Of a stretch of 29,485 nt of DNA, positions 9,072 through 17,168 are shown one piece after another. Position 1 is the stretch's first letter. Each line of letters starts with the position of its first letter. The notes below the pieces were generated by a model. The model saw nothing but the letters and a program-made list of their open reading frames with translations. It had not been told where the DNA came from and did not search any database. Origin of the DNA: CAYLRY01 sp964386535 (GTDB taxonomy: Bacteria > Chloroflexota > Dehalococcoidia > Dehalococcoidales > UBA3254); assembly GCA_964386535.1 (NCBI GenBank), contig CAYLRY010000039.1, forward strand, positions 1-29,485, read 5' to 3'. A program made the translations under genes and the position numbers.

Positions 9072-9986
9072 ATGGGAAAAGTAATGAATTTGAAAGAAGC
9101 TATATCCAGGTACGTAAAAAGTGGATGTACCTTATACCTGGGAGGGATGCAGCACGGCGAACCTTCGGCAGCGGTGCATGAAATAGTTAGGCAGAAAATA
9201 GACCATATCAAACTGGTAAGCACCTTATTGACCACCAATAATATTTTGATTGGCGAAGGTCTGCTGGACAAGCTTTTTATTGCCTTTGCCATGCAGGACA
9301 TAAAACGTTCTTATATTTTACAGAAAGCCAAAGCTATGGATAGGTTACCCGTATTTGAAGAATATTCCCACTTCGGTTTAAGTCTGGCACTGTATGCCGG
9401 GCAGATGGGAATCGGATTCATTCCGGCTAAATGTCATCTGGGGTCTGATTATTTTAAACACAATCCCAATATTAAAGTCTCTGAGGATCCTTTTACTGGA
9501 GAAAAAGTATGTGTAATCAAAGCTATTGTCCCGGATGTAGGCATTATACATGTACAACGATGTGATGAGGAGGGAAATGCCCAGCGGTGGGGCAGTATGG
9601 GGGTTGACCCGGAAGGCATTAATGCCAGCCGGACGGTGATTATTACAACTGAAAAGATAGTAGATTCGGACGTGATTCGCAGGGACCCTAACCGGACCAT
9701 TATTCCCGGATATCGTGTAAGTGCAGTAGTTGAGGTACCCTGGGGGGCCCATCCGATGCATTTGGCCGGCTTTTACGCTGATGATATGTGGGGCTATTAT
9801 GGTGAAGTGGGCAGCCCTCAGGGGTATGAAACCTATGTTAACCGGTTGATATATGGGGTCAGCAACTGGGAAGAATACCTGAAAGAAAGAAGGTCCATGA
9901 AGCCAGCAGGCTATTTTGAGAGCCTGGCAATTAACCCGGTAGCCAGTGAGCCGGTATATCTGGGAAACAGGAGGTCAGATAAATGA
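9072..9986 (+). CDS. Family I CoA-transferase, alpha subunit (glutaconate CoA-transferase GctA-like)
   Basis: Alpha subunit of a heteromeric CoA-transferase that moves CoA between acyl-CoA and a free acid. It begins MGKVMNLKEAISRYVKSG, resembling the GctA start as I recall it (MSKVMTLKDAIAKYVHSG), and it shares landmarks such as the DPFTGEKV segment, VDVAIIHAQ-like VGIIHVQRCDEEG, EEI-like EKIVDSDVIRRDP and GAHP. The ATG at 9072 is chosen because GGAG at 9058-9061 is ten bases upstream; a GTG at 9063 is too close to that site. 304 aa is near the family norm. It overlaps the beta subunit by ATGA. The true acyl substrate is unknown; IpdA-type ring-opening hydrolases are related, but the partner subunit argues for a transferase. 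Confidence 0.85.
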   Translation: MGKVMNLKEAISRYVKSGCTLYLGGMQHGEPSAAVHEIVRQKIDHIKLVSTLLTTNNILIGEGLLDKLFIAFAMQDIKRSYILQKAKAMDRLPVFEEYSHFGLSLALYAGQMGIGFIPAKCHLGSDYFKHNPNIKVSEDPFTGEKVCVIKAIVPDVGIIHVQRCDEEGNAQRWGSMGVDPEGINASRTVIITTEKIVDSDVIRRDPNRTIIPGYRVSAVVEVPWGAHPMHLAGFYADDMWGYYGEVGSPQGYETYVNRLIYGVSNWEEYLKERRSMKPAGYFESLAINPVASEPVYLGNRRSDK

Positions 9987-10798
9987 TTCAAATAAATAAA
10001 GAGGTAGAGTATGAGGCTTCGGATCAGATGATCGTGTCTGCCGCACATGAAATAAGGGATTATGAGGCTTTGTATGTGGGTTTGGGGTTGCCTTTTGTAG
10101 CAGCCCTTCTGGCAAAATATACACATGCTCCTCATTGTACCATCGCCATCGAAAATGGCATTATCCGTACTACTCCTTTTCCACTACCTCAATCTACAGA
10201 TACAGTAGGTGTACAAACAGGGGCAGACAATCTGGGTGGATTATTTTTCGTAAATTGCCTGGGTCAGGCCGGTTTTATTGACATGGGTTTTCTCGGCGCT
10301 GGACAATTGGATAGATACGGCAATATCAATGATACTGTTGTTGGGGATTACAATAATCCGGTTTACCGTTTTCAGGGGGGTGGAGGGGGAAATGATGTGA
10401 TCAGTTTTTGTAAGCGTACGGTGATCGTGGTTAGACAAAGCCGCCGGCGTTTCCCGGAAAAGGTGGACTTTATCACATGCCCAGGATACCTGGATGGCCA
10501 GCCCGGCCGGAGAGAAGAGGTTGGTCTACCAGCAGGCACAGGGCCATCCGCTGTTATCACTAATCTGGGATGCTACGGTTTTGAAAAGGGCGAGATGGTA
10601 TTGAAAAGTATCCACAGCGGTTGCGGTATAACCCTGGATAAAGTTAAAGCTGAAACAGGCTGGGACCTTAAAGTATCTCCGGATCTCAGAGATACGGTTC
10701 CGCCGACAGCAGAAGAGATCAGAATTTTACGTGAACAGGTGGACCCTAAAAAGATCTGGACAGGCGGGAAAAGAGCCGTAAGGCAGGCAGAAGACTGA
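9983..10798 (+). CDS. Family I CoA-transferase, beta subunit (GctB-like)
   Basis: Beta subunit that carries the catalytic glutamate forming the glutamyl-CoA thioester in this family. The IENG motif places Glu57 at the position of GctB Glu54 (VESG). The resemblance runs along the length: GLGLPFVAALLAK, FLGAGQLDRYGNIN, GDYNNPVYRFQGGGGGND, RRFPEKVDFITCPGYLDG, GRREEVGLPAGTGP and the end REQVDPKKIW. 271 aa fits the family. The start ATG overlaps the upstream stop by 4 nt, with AGGAGG inside the end of the alpha gene, so the subunits are translationally coupled. The kept Glu supports transferase activity rather than the IpdB-type hydrolase variant. Confidence 0.87.
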   Translation: MIQINKEVEYEASDQMIVSAAHEIRDYEALYVGLGLPFVAALLAKYTHAPHCTIAIENGIIRTTPFPLPQSTDTVGVQTGADNLGGLFFVNCLGQAGFIDMGFLGAGQLDRYGNINDTVVGDYNNPVYRFQGGGGGNDVISFCKRTVIVVRQSRRRFPEKVDFITCPGYLDGQPGRREEVGLPAGTGPSAVITNLGCYGFEKGEMVLKSIHSGCGITLDKVKAETGWDLKVSPDLRDTVPPTAEEIRILREQVDPKKIWTGGKRAVRQAED

Positions 10799-10819
10799 TA
10801 TTGATTTACAATTGATGGG

Positions 10820-10854
10820 AAAAGGCAGGTTGGTTTGCCACCCCTGCCTTTTTT
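10820..10854 (+). terminator. Terminator of the gctAB-like operon
   Basis: AAAAGGCAGG (10820-10829) pairs with CCTGCCTTTT, with an inner GGT/ACC extension, followed by a run of six T (10849-10854). It lies 21 nt after the beta-subunit stop. Confidence 0.85.
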
Positions 10855-11012
10855 GCATTTAATATTAAAATTCAAAGTTCAGCTTTGACTTAAAAGTATA
10901 GGCACCGCGTGGCTGTCTTATTCATTAAAAAACAAAGGCAAGGGTCTATTTTGTGTGCAAATTTCTGTGGGTTCCAGCAGATTAATGTCCGGATCGATTT
11001 ACGTATAAATGT

Positions 11013-11041
11013 TTGACAATATTACCTGTATGATATAGATT
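11013..11041 (+). promoter_or_regulatory. Candidate promoter for the class III CoA-transferase pair
   Basis: Consensus TTGACA at 11013-11018, then an extended -10 TGA-TATAGA (TG at 11031, hexamer 11034-11039, 15-bp spacer) or TAGATT at 11036-11041 (17-bp spacer). It is placed after the upstream terminator and ~180 nt before the start codon. The rest of the 10855-11220 gap shows no gene. Confidence 0.45.
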
Positions 11042-11220
11042 AAAGGAAAGTTCACAATTCTACCTGACATCTTTATTCAATTTCCCAAATTATTACTCTA
11101 TTAATTTTCCAGCGTTCAAACCGAAATGCTTACTTGCAGCAAAAGGAAGGCTTACCCGGTCTGGCATATTGACTTAAAATCCTGGCTGATATGAGTTTAT
11201 GCTCAGAAAAGGAGAACTGG

Positions 11221-12432
11221 ATGAATCGACAAGCACTTAGCGGTATCAAAGTATTGGAATTGAGCGAATTTATTAGCGGGCCTTATTGTGGAAAAATGCT
11301 GGCTAATATGGGGGCGGAGGTGATAAAGGTGGAAAAACCGGGTTTGGGAGACAAGGCTCGCAGTTGGGGGCCTTTTCCTCAGGATCTCCCCAACCCCGAA
11401 AAAAGCGGACTTTTTTTATTCCTGAATATGGATAAACAAAGTATTACTTTGAATTTAGAGACCGCCCTGGGCATAAAAATATTCAAAGCACTGGTAAAAT
11501 GGGCGGATGTCTTGATTGAAAACAATCAACCCAAAGAGATGCAACGGTTGGGGCTCAATTATGAAAGCCTGAAAGACGTCAATACTTCTTTGATCATGAC
11601 CTCGATTACTCCCTTTGGACAGACGGGACCCTTCAGGGATTATCTGGGTTGTGATCTAATCAATGCACATACCGGCACAACAGCTTTCGGCAATCCCGCT
11701 GAAGGTGTGACTGATGTTGAAAAGTTCGGACCGCTGAAGGCTCCCGTGCATTTATCGGATTTCAATAACGGTTTAACCGCAGCTACCAGCACCATGGCTG
11801 CTATATTAGGCAGGACTTTCCATGGCGGCGGCCAGCATTTGGATATATCGCAGCAGGAATCTCTGGCTTCAGTTAGCAGGCAGGAACTGGCTTTTTACGC
11901 GGTTGAAGGCAGCCCTCCAACCAGAGTGCTGGGCAGGAAGAGGCGTGGCGGCATATTGTATCCCTGTAAAGATGGATTTGTATGTATCTGGATAGGCCCA
12001 CATTTTCCGAAAATCGTTAAAATGATGGGAGATCCGGATTGGGCGCAGGATCCTATTTTTCAGGATACAGCCTCGAGGGCTGAACAGATGGAGTCATTCA
12101 ATCAACTGATGGCAGTTTGGACTATGGAGCATACTACCAAAGAGGTGGATGATTTATCCATGCAATTTGGCGTACCGGCCTCACCAGTACGCTCAATTAA
12201 AGACATGGTAGAAGATGCTCAACTGGAATACCGCCATTTCTGGGTGGAACTGGAACATCCCGTCATGGGGAAAACCAAATATCCGGGAGCTCCATATATT
12301 CTCTCCGCCACTCCATGGCAGGCCAAATGCGCAGCCCCGCTGCTGGGTGAGCATAACGAAAAAGTCTATTGCCAGATGTTAGGTTATAGCCGGCAAGACC
12401 TGGTAAAGATGAGACAAGGTGGAATAATTTAG
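11221..12432 (+). CDS. Class III (CaiB/BaiF family) CoA-transferase, first of pair
   Basis: Transfers CoA between carboxylic acids by a ternary-complex mechanism with an aspartyl-CoA intermediate. Family marks: LSGIKVLELSEFISGPYCGKMLANMGAEVIKVEKPG at the N-terminus, MTSITPFGQTGP, and HLSDFNNGLTAATSTMAAILGR with the likely catalytic Asp160. The GEHNEKVY end is typical. The ATG at 11221 has GGAG six bases upstream; a frame extension to 11191 has no such site and does not fit the family start. 403 aa is normal. The second homologue follows after 9 nt. The pair recalls heteromeric enzymes such as BbsEF (benzylsuccinate CoA-transferase), which is analogy only. Confidence 0.9.
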   Translation: MNRQALSGIKVLELSEFISGPYCGKMLANMGAEVIKVEKPGLGDKARSWGPFPQDLPNPEKSGLFLFLNMDKQSITLNLETALGIKIFKALVKWADVLIENNQPKEMQRLGLNYESLKDVNTSLIMTSITPFGQTGPFRDYLGCDLINAHTGTTAFGNPAEGVTDVEKFGPLKAPVHLSDFNNGLTAATSTMAAILGRTFHGGGQHLDISQQESLASVSRQELAFYAVEGSPPTRVLGRKRRGGILYPCKDGFVCIWIGPHFPKIVKMMGDPDWAQDPIFQDTASRAEQMESFNQLMAVWTMEHTTKEVDDLSMQFGVPASPVRSIKDMVEDAQLEYRHFWVELEHPVMGKTKYPGAPYILSATPWQAKCAAPLLGEHNEKVYCQMLGYSRQDLVKMRQGGII

Positions 12433-12441
12433 GAGGACAAG

Positions 12442-13662
12442 ATGAAAAAACTTCCGCTGGAAGGGATCAGATTTACAGATTTTGGCCAGATGTGGGCTGG
12501 TCCTCATCTATCTCAATGGTTTTCGATCCTGGGCGCCGAAGTCATTAAAATTGAAACAAACTTGAGATTGGACTTCATGCGTAACGTAGGCCAACCTCCG
12601 GCTCTTCAGGGTAAAGGCCCCAATGCCGGCAGCGCTTTTGCTTCTATTAACTGCGGTAAAAAAAGCGTTGTACTGAACATGAATACTCCCAAAGCACAGG
12701 AGCTGGCGAAAAAGCTGGTAAAAATAAGCGATATTGTGGGAGAGAACTTCGGAGGCAATATACTGGACCGCTGGGGGCTCAGTTATGAAGAAATGAAAAA
12801 AATCAAACCGGACATTATTGTCATTGCCGGTTCAGGATATGGCCGCAGCGGCCCTTATAAAGACAGGCCGTCTTATGCTGAAATTGTAGAGTCTTATGAC
12901 GGTTCTACCAACGCCAATGGTTTCCCAGGAGGTGATCCGGCCACAGTAGGACCTTCGCCCTGGACTGACGCCACCCAGGCCATGCATGGGGCTTTTGCTG
13001 CTATGGCTGCATTGTACCACCGCTCTAAAACCGGTGAAGGGCAGTATATTGATCTGGCCATGATCGCCGGCAGCGCTAATTTCCTGGGTGAGCTTATGAT
13101 GGCCAATCTGATTAACGGCAGCCTGGGAGAGCGGATCGGTAACCGTGATGCCATTATGGCGCCCCATGGCTGTTATCGTTGTCAGGGTGAAGACGGCTGG
13201 GTAGCTATTGCCGTGGCAGGTGAAAAAGAGTGGAGAGCTTTTTGTAACGTGATCGGCAATCCTGATTGGACTAAAAAAGAAGAGTTCAGCGATGAATTAA
13301 GCCGCTGGAAGCATCAGGACGATCTGGATCAATATGTACAAAGCTGGACACTTCAGCATCATCCTTATGAAATCACTGAGATGCTGCAAAAAGCCGGGGT
13401 AATGGCAGGCCCTTCCCTCAGCACTAAACAATTCGTTGAAGACCAGCATATTAAGGAAAGAGAGTTCATGTTCCAGACCGAACATCCAGTGCTGGGCAAA
13501 GTATTATTGACCGGACTGCCTGTAAAACTCAGCGATGCTCCGAAGTATAATTATACATATCCTCCGTTACTGGGGGAGCATAATGATTATGTCTTCGGGC
13601 AACTTCTGGGATTATCTAAAGAAGAACTGGCTGCCTGTTGGGAACAAAAAGTATTCTATTAA
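12442..13662 (+). CDS. Class III (CaiB/BaiF family) CoA-transferase, second of pair
   Basis: Second CaiB/BaiF-type subunit, preceded by a strong AGGAGG seven bases upstream of the ATG. It contains GIRFTDFGQMWAGPHLSQWFSILGAEVIKIET, VIAGSGYGRSGPY, and PWTDATQAMHGAFAAMAALYHR with a likely catalytic Asp176, then GEGQYIDLAM and the terminal LLGEHNDYVFGQLLGL. It is clearly diverged from the first copy, so this is not a recent duplication. Both copies keep the Asp, so both may be catalytic, as two enzymes or one heteromer. 406 aa is normal. Substrates are unknown. Confidence 0.9.
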   Translation: MKKLPLEGIRFTDFGQMWAGPHLSQWFSILGAEVIKIETNLRLDFMRNVGQPPALQGKGPNAGSAFASINCGKKSVVLNMNTPKAQELAKKLVKISDIVGENFGGNILDRWGLSYEEMKKIKPDIIVIAGSGYGRSGPYKDRPSYAEIVESYDGSTNANGFPGGDPATVGPSPWTDATQAMHGAFAAMAALYHRSKTGEGQYIDLAMIAGSANFLGELMMANLINGSLGERIGNRDAIMAPHGCYRCQGEDGWVAIAVAGEKEWRAFCNVIGNPDWTKKEEFSDELSRWKHQDDLDQYVQSWTLQHHPYEITEMLQKAGVMAGPSLSTKQFVEDQHIKEREFMFQTEHPVLGKVLLTGLPVKLSDAPKYNYTYPPLLGEHNDYVFGQLLGLSKEELAACWEQKVFY

Positions 13663-13688
13663 TTCTTACGGTTAGAAAATCTTTCAGC

Positions 13689-13723
13689 TAAAGGGCAAAG
13701 CGTCATTTTCGTTTTGCCCTTTA
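13689..13723 (+). terminator. Terminator after the class III CoA-transferases
   Basis: Perfect 11-bp stem TAAAGGGCAAA (13689-13699) with TTTGCCCTTTA (13713-13723) and a 13-nt loop, 26 nt after the stop codon. The T tract is short and lies within the stem. Confidence 0.65.
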
Positions 13724-13765
13724 ATACTTCGCCACCTATGAAAAAACTTGTCATGTTTCATTACC

Positions 13766-13957
13766 ATGACTTCTCTTGATGTCATCCCTTTGGCGCAGCA
13801 GGCCTGTGGGCAGGCTCTTTACGATGATTTAACCACTTTACCTCTAATCTACGATGGAAATATGTGGGTGGTAAATAACAAATTGTAGGATTTTGACATC
13901 GGTACTCGCAGCAACGGCAGCTATTGGAATCCGGAATATACCTGGTTGGATAAATGA
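13766..13957 (+). pseudogene. Remnant resembling the C-terminus of an extracellular solute-binding protein
   Basis: This frame reads MTSLDVIPLAQQACGQ, then YDDLTTLPLIYDGNMWVVNN, reaches an in-frame TAG at 13886-13888, and continues DFDIGTRSNGSYWNPEYTWL to a TGA at 13955-13957. The aromatic- and Asn-rich composition and the terminal position resemble the end of family 5 peptide/oligopeptide-binding lipoproteins, but I recognise this by style only. No ribosome binding site or signal peptide is present, so it is a decayed 3' fragment. The rest of the 13663-14072 gap is occupied by two terminators. Confidence 0.5.
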
Positions 13958-13982
13958 AAGATTTACAAACCAGATAACTAAT

Positions 13983-14013
13983 AAAGGCTGAGCGGTTACG
14001 CTCAACCTTTTTT
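13983..14013. terminator. Terminator between the remnant and the IclR gene
   Basis: TGAGCG (13989-13994), loop GTTA, CGCTCA (13999-14004), extended by AAAGG/CCTTT and followed by TTT. It would stop plus-strand transcription and, less strongly, iclR transcription on the other strand. Confidence 0.75.
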
Positions 14014-14072
14014 ACCTAAACAAAATACAAGTCGGCGCCTTAAACCTTTTTGTTGTTTAAGTGCAGTTTATT

Positions 14073-14840
14073 CTACATTAATGTCCAGCCTTCTTCGCGA
14101 ATTTTATTGGAAAGGGTTTCCGCATTTTTTTGCATTTCAGGGATAAAGTCCATCATTTTTTCCCCAAAACCTGCTTCGGGCCCCAAAATAGACAAGGCCA
14201 GCGGCCGGAAATAATTTTTTACTGGTACGGATACGCTAACTGCTCCCAGTGCATAATCCGAACGCATACAAGCCCAGCCAACTTGCCTGGCTTCTCTGAC
14301 TCTTGCAATAAAGGTTGCTCTATCGGTAATAGAGTATGACGTGAAGGGTGTGAATTCTATATAGCGCGTCAACTTATCCAGTTCTTCGTCAGTATAAAAA
14401 GAGGCTAATACAATAGAAGTAGCTCCTACGTATAAAGGCACTCGCGAACCCCGGCCAATGGTGAGCTTAACGCCGTGTATACCACGTATTTCTTCCAGAC
14501 AGCTATATTGCGTACCGTTATTCACAAACAATTGTACCGTTTCGCCGCACAGATCGCGCAGTTTCCTCATTTCTTCGAATGCATACACGGATAATTTTTC
14601 ATGGGAATTAATAAGGGAATAAGCAATATTGACAGTCATATATCCCAGATGGTATTGCCGCGTACGAATGTCCTGTGTAACCATTTCAGAAGACTCCAGT
14701 GTCTTAAGCAGCCGGTAAACAGTGGATTTATTCAGGCTCAGTTTGCGCGAGAGATCACTCAGGGTAAGAGCCCCTTCGCTCAAACAGATCAGCACCTTAA
14801 TTGCCGAGGTAACGGTTTTAAGGTTTTTTATTTCAGTCAT
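14073..14840 (-). CDS. IclR-family transcriptional regulator
   Basis: Probable local regulator of the divergent catabolic operon. The N-terminal winged helix has LTLSDLSRKLSLNKSTVYRLLKTL as the HTH. The C-terminal IclR effector domain shows GETVQLFV, GSRVPLYVGATSIVLAS (GATSIVLAS in place of the usual GxxGKAxLA) and ALGAVSVSVPV. I place the start at ATG 14840 (255 aa, usual family length). The frame is open to a GTG at 14906, but that codon lies upstream of the transcription start predicted from the promoter at 14909-14937 and has no ribosome binding site. Many IclR proteins autoregulate; the inverted repeat over this promoter fits that. Confidence 0.9.
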   Translation of the reverse strand: MTEIKNLKTVTSAIKVLICLSEGALTLSDLSRKLSLNKSTVYRLLKTLESSEMVTQDIRTRQYHLGYMTVNIAYSLINSHEKLSVYAFEEMRKLRDLCGETVQLFVNNGTQYSCLEEIRGIHGVKLTIGRGSRVPLYVGATSIVLASFYTDEELDKLTRYIEFTPFTSYSITDRATFIARVREARQVGWACMRSDYALGAVSVSVPVKNYFRPLALSILGPEAGFGEKMMDFIPEMQKNAETLSNKIREEGWTLM

Positions 14841-14906
14841 CTTAGTTCTCTGATTTATATTCCTTTGTGGAATTGGTAATTCTTTAGCCTTATTATTTGT
14901 TGCCAC

Positions 14907-14941
14907 ATATTTTACATGTTTTGTTTCACTTTGTAAAATAT
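14907..14941. promoter_or_regulatory. Inverted-repeat operator candidate for IclR
   Basis: Perfect 10-bp inverted repeat ATATTTTACA (14907-14916) and TGTAAAATAT (14932-14941) with a 15-bp centre. The arms coincide with the iclR promoter hexamers, and the right arm abuts the -35 of the divergent gene, so one bound protein could control both directions. Confidence 0.65.
14909..14937 (-). promoter_or_regulatory. iclR promoter
   Basis: On the minus strand TTTACA (14932-14937), 17 bp, TAAAAT (14909-14914). The predicted start near 14902 supports translation from ATG 14840. Confidence 0.55.
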
Positions 14942-14969
14942 TGTTTTCTTAAAGTAAAACTGATATAAT
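14941..14969 (+). promoter_or_regulatory. Promoter of the redox operon
   Basis: TTGTTT (14941-14946), 17 bp, perfect TATAAT (14964-14969). Transcription would start near 14976, ~40 nt before the reductase ATG. Confidence 0.6.
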
Positions 14970-15016
14970 GGGTGATACTTGAAATCAGCTGTAATGCAAT
15001 GAATAAGGAGTAAACT

Positions 15017-16999
15017 ATGTCTGCGCTGGCAAATTTATTTTCACCTGGGACAATTGGGACAATGGAAGTAAAAAACCGCCTGGCCTTTGCACCCATCGGT
15101 CATGGTTTCACCTTTGGTACCAAACCTGATGGTTTTTTAACCGACCGATTGCTGGGGTTCTATGAAGCCAGGGCCAGGGGAGGGGTGGGATTAATACAAC
15201 TAACTGTAGCATCACTGGGAAGACCTTATGCCAGCCAGTTGATTTTTGGCCCCGGAGTACTGGGTATGATGACGGATGACCATATCCCCGGGTGCCGCAA
15301 GTTTGTTCAGGCAATTCACTCCCACGGGGCTAAAATTTCGTTTTCACTGGGACATCAGGGAGCTATTTTAGCCCGTATGATACAGCAAAGGCCGCCTCTC
15401 GAATATCCCGAACTATTAAGGGTGATTGCTCCTACCGGCTTCCGTGACCCGCAAACTGGATTCTGGACGCATTCAATTACCAGAGATGATATTGATGCGC
15501 TATTGGAGGCATTTGCACAGGCTGCCAGGCGGGGGAAAGCTTCTGGTTTTGATGCTGCCCGTATACACTGTGGTCATGGTTATCTGCTACATCAATTTCT
15601 CTCCCCCAGGACAAATAAAAGGACTGATGAATACGGAGGCAGTCTGGAAAATATGGCCCGTTTCCCCTGTGAAGTAGTCCGCCGGGTAAGAAAAGAAGTT
15701 GGTCCGGACTTTCCGATTATGGTTCGTATGAATGGTGATGATTATATCGAGGGTGGTATTAAACTGGAGCACGCTATTGAATATGCCAGGATGCTCGAAG
15801 ATGCCGGGGTGGATGGATTCAGTATCTCTTCCGGGCCTTTTGAGACCCATCATAAGCAATTCCCTGGTATGTATCAACCTTCCGGTGCGCTGGTACCTCT
15901 GGCCAGAGCGATTAAAAAAGCGGTAAAAGCCAAAATCATTGCAGTAGGGAAAATAGATGCCGTACTGGGAGAGCGCATCCTGGATGAAGGTTCAGCCGAT
16001 TTCATAGAAATGTGCCGGGCTTTAATGGCTGATCCCGATCTGCCAAATAAGGCAAAAGAGGGGAGAATGGAAGATATCCGGCCCTGCATTTTTTGCGGGC
16101 ACTGCCAGGGAGGCGGCACCCAGGGGTCATATGCTAATTGCACTGTGAATATGGGAATGGGGAGAGAACTGGAATATAAAATTGATCCGGCTCTACGCAA
16201 GAAAAAGGTCATGGTGGTTGGAGGCGGACCCGCCGGTATGGAGGCAGCCCGTACCCTGGCAGAACGCGGCCATGAAGTTTCCCTCTTTGAAAAGACGGAA
16301 AAATTGGGAGGTCAATGGCGACTGGTCTGCAACTATTTACCTGAAGAAGCCAGTTTGATTAAATACTTAACTACCGGCATGCAAAAGGCGGGGGTGCAGG
16401 TGTATCTGAACCGGGAGGTTACTGCCGGAATGGTAGAGGAGCTAAAACCAGATGCAGTGGTACTGGCTGCAGGATCCAGCCCGGCCCCCCTGGATGTGCC
16501 TGGAGCTGAGGGAAAAAACGTAGTCCAGGCTACTGATGTTCTGGCCGGTAAAGTAGAGGTAGGGAATGAAGTAGTTATCATCGGAGGTCGTCTGGTAGGC
16601 CTTACTACAGCACTTTTCCTGGCAGAACGCGGTAAAAAAGTCCACGTAGTGACTCGCAGTAAAATCGGCCGCGGGCTTATGCATAACACCAAGCTGGTCT
16701 TTAAGGAATACCTGTTGAAATATGATGTCCGACTTCATCCCCATTGCGTACCTGAGAGCATCGTGGAAACCGGGGTCAATTGCTGGTGGGATAGTGGTGA
16801 GCCTCCGGATAAGGATAATATCTTTTTTTTCCTAAAAGCAGATACCGTGATTCTGGCGGTGGGCGCTGTTAACAACTACCGTCTTGGCGATATGGTAACA
16901 GGGTTTGTACCGGAAGTATATAAAATCGGGGATTGCTCAGGTAAACGCAGCGTTTTTGCGGCTATGAGGGACGGTTCCGAAACAGCCAGAAAGATATAA
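15017..16999 (+). CDS. FMN/FAD Fe-S oxidoreductase of the 2,4-dienoyl-CoA reductase / old yellow enzyme family
   Basis: Multidomain flavoprotein expected to reduce an activated C=C bond (enoate or dienoyl-CoA type) with NAD(P)H. The N-terminal FMN TIM barrel has RIHCGHGYLLHQFLSP and NKRTDEYGGSLEN (about 182-213). Then come four Cys for a 4Fe-4S cluster at C357, C360, C363 and C375 (CxxCxxC spacing), an FAD Rossmann motif VGGGPAGMEAA (401-411), and a second nucleotide motif IIGGRLVGLTTALFLAERG. 660 aa matches FadH/BaiH-type proteins. AAGGAG lies six bases before the ATG. It is divergent from iclR and first in an operon with AOR and SDR. The exact substrate cannot be assigned; bile-acid or trimethylamine-type relatives have different substrates. 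Confidence 0.88.
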   Translation: MSALANLFSPGTIGTMEVKNRLAFAPIGHGFTFGTKPDGFLTDRLLGFYEARARGGVGLIQLTVASLGRPYASQLIFGPGVLGMMTDDHIPGCRKFVQAIHSHGAKISFSLGHQGAILARMIQQRPPLEYPELLRVIAPTGFRDPQTGFWTHSITRDDIDALLEAFAQAARRGKASGFDAARIHCGHGYLLHQFLSPRTNKRTDEYGGSLENMARFPCEVVRRVRKEVGPDFPIMVRMNGDDYIEGGIKLEHAIEYARMLEDAGVDGFSISSGPFETHHKQFPGMYQPSGALVPLARAIKKAVKAKIIAVGKIDAVLGERILDEGSADFIEMCRALMADPDLPNKAKEGRMEDIRPCIFCGHCQGGGTQGSYANCTVNMGMGRELEYKIDPALRKKKVMVVGGGPAGMEAARTLAERGHEVSLFEKTEKLGGQWRLVCNYLPEEASLIKYLTTGMQKAGVQVYLNREVTAGMVEELKPDAVVLAAGSSPAPLDVPGAEGKNVVQATDVLAGKVEVGNEVVIIGGRLVGLTTALFLAERGKKVHVVTRSKIGRGLMHNTKLVFKEYLLKYDVRLHPHCVPESIVETGVNCWWDSGEPPDKDNIFFFLKADTVILAVGAVNNYRLGDMVTGFVPEVYKIGDCSGKRSVFAAMRDGSETARKI

Positions 17000-17053
17000 G
17001 CAGAGGTTAATCAGTAACAGGTTTCCAGTTATTATTTTTGAAGGCTTCAGGTG

Positions 17054-17087
17054 GTTAAGAAATTAACAAAAATAGTTATGGATAACT
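17054..17087. promoter_or_regulatory. Two short inverted repeats upstream of the AOR gene
   Basis: GTTAA-GAAA-TTAAC (17054-17067) and AGTTAT-GG-ATAACT (17074-17087) lie back to back in the 169-bp gap before the AOR gene. They may be a regulator site or mRNA hairpins. No molybdenum/tungsten cofactor riboswitch is recognisable in this gap. Confidence 0.25.
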
Positions 17088-17168
17088 GCTCTTCCGGAGA
17101 AAAGAGGTAAATATAAGATGGTTGTTTAAAAACAGGATTAAAAAGGTTACTAGCAAGAGGAGGAAGTA

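Noticed and set aside
11191..11220. N-terminal extension of the first CaiB-type protein (MSLCSEKENW)
   Set aside because: ATG 11221 has GGAG six bases upstream and fits the family start; the extension does not.
17000..17168. Possible molybdenum/tungsten cofactor riboswitch upstream of the AOR gene
   Set aside because: Only small local hairpins are present; I could not find the conserved core of that riboswitch class.
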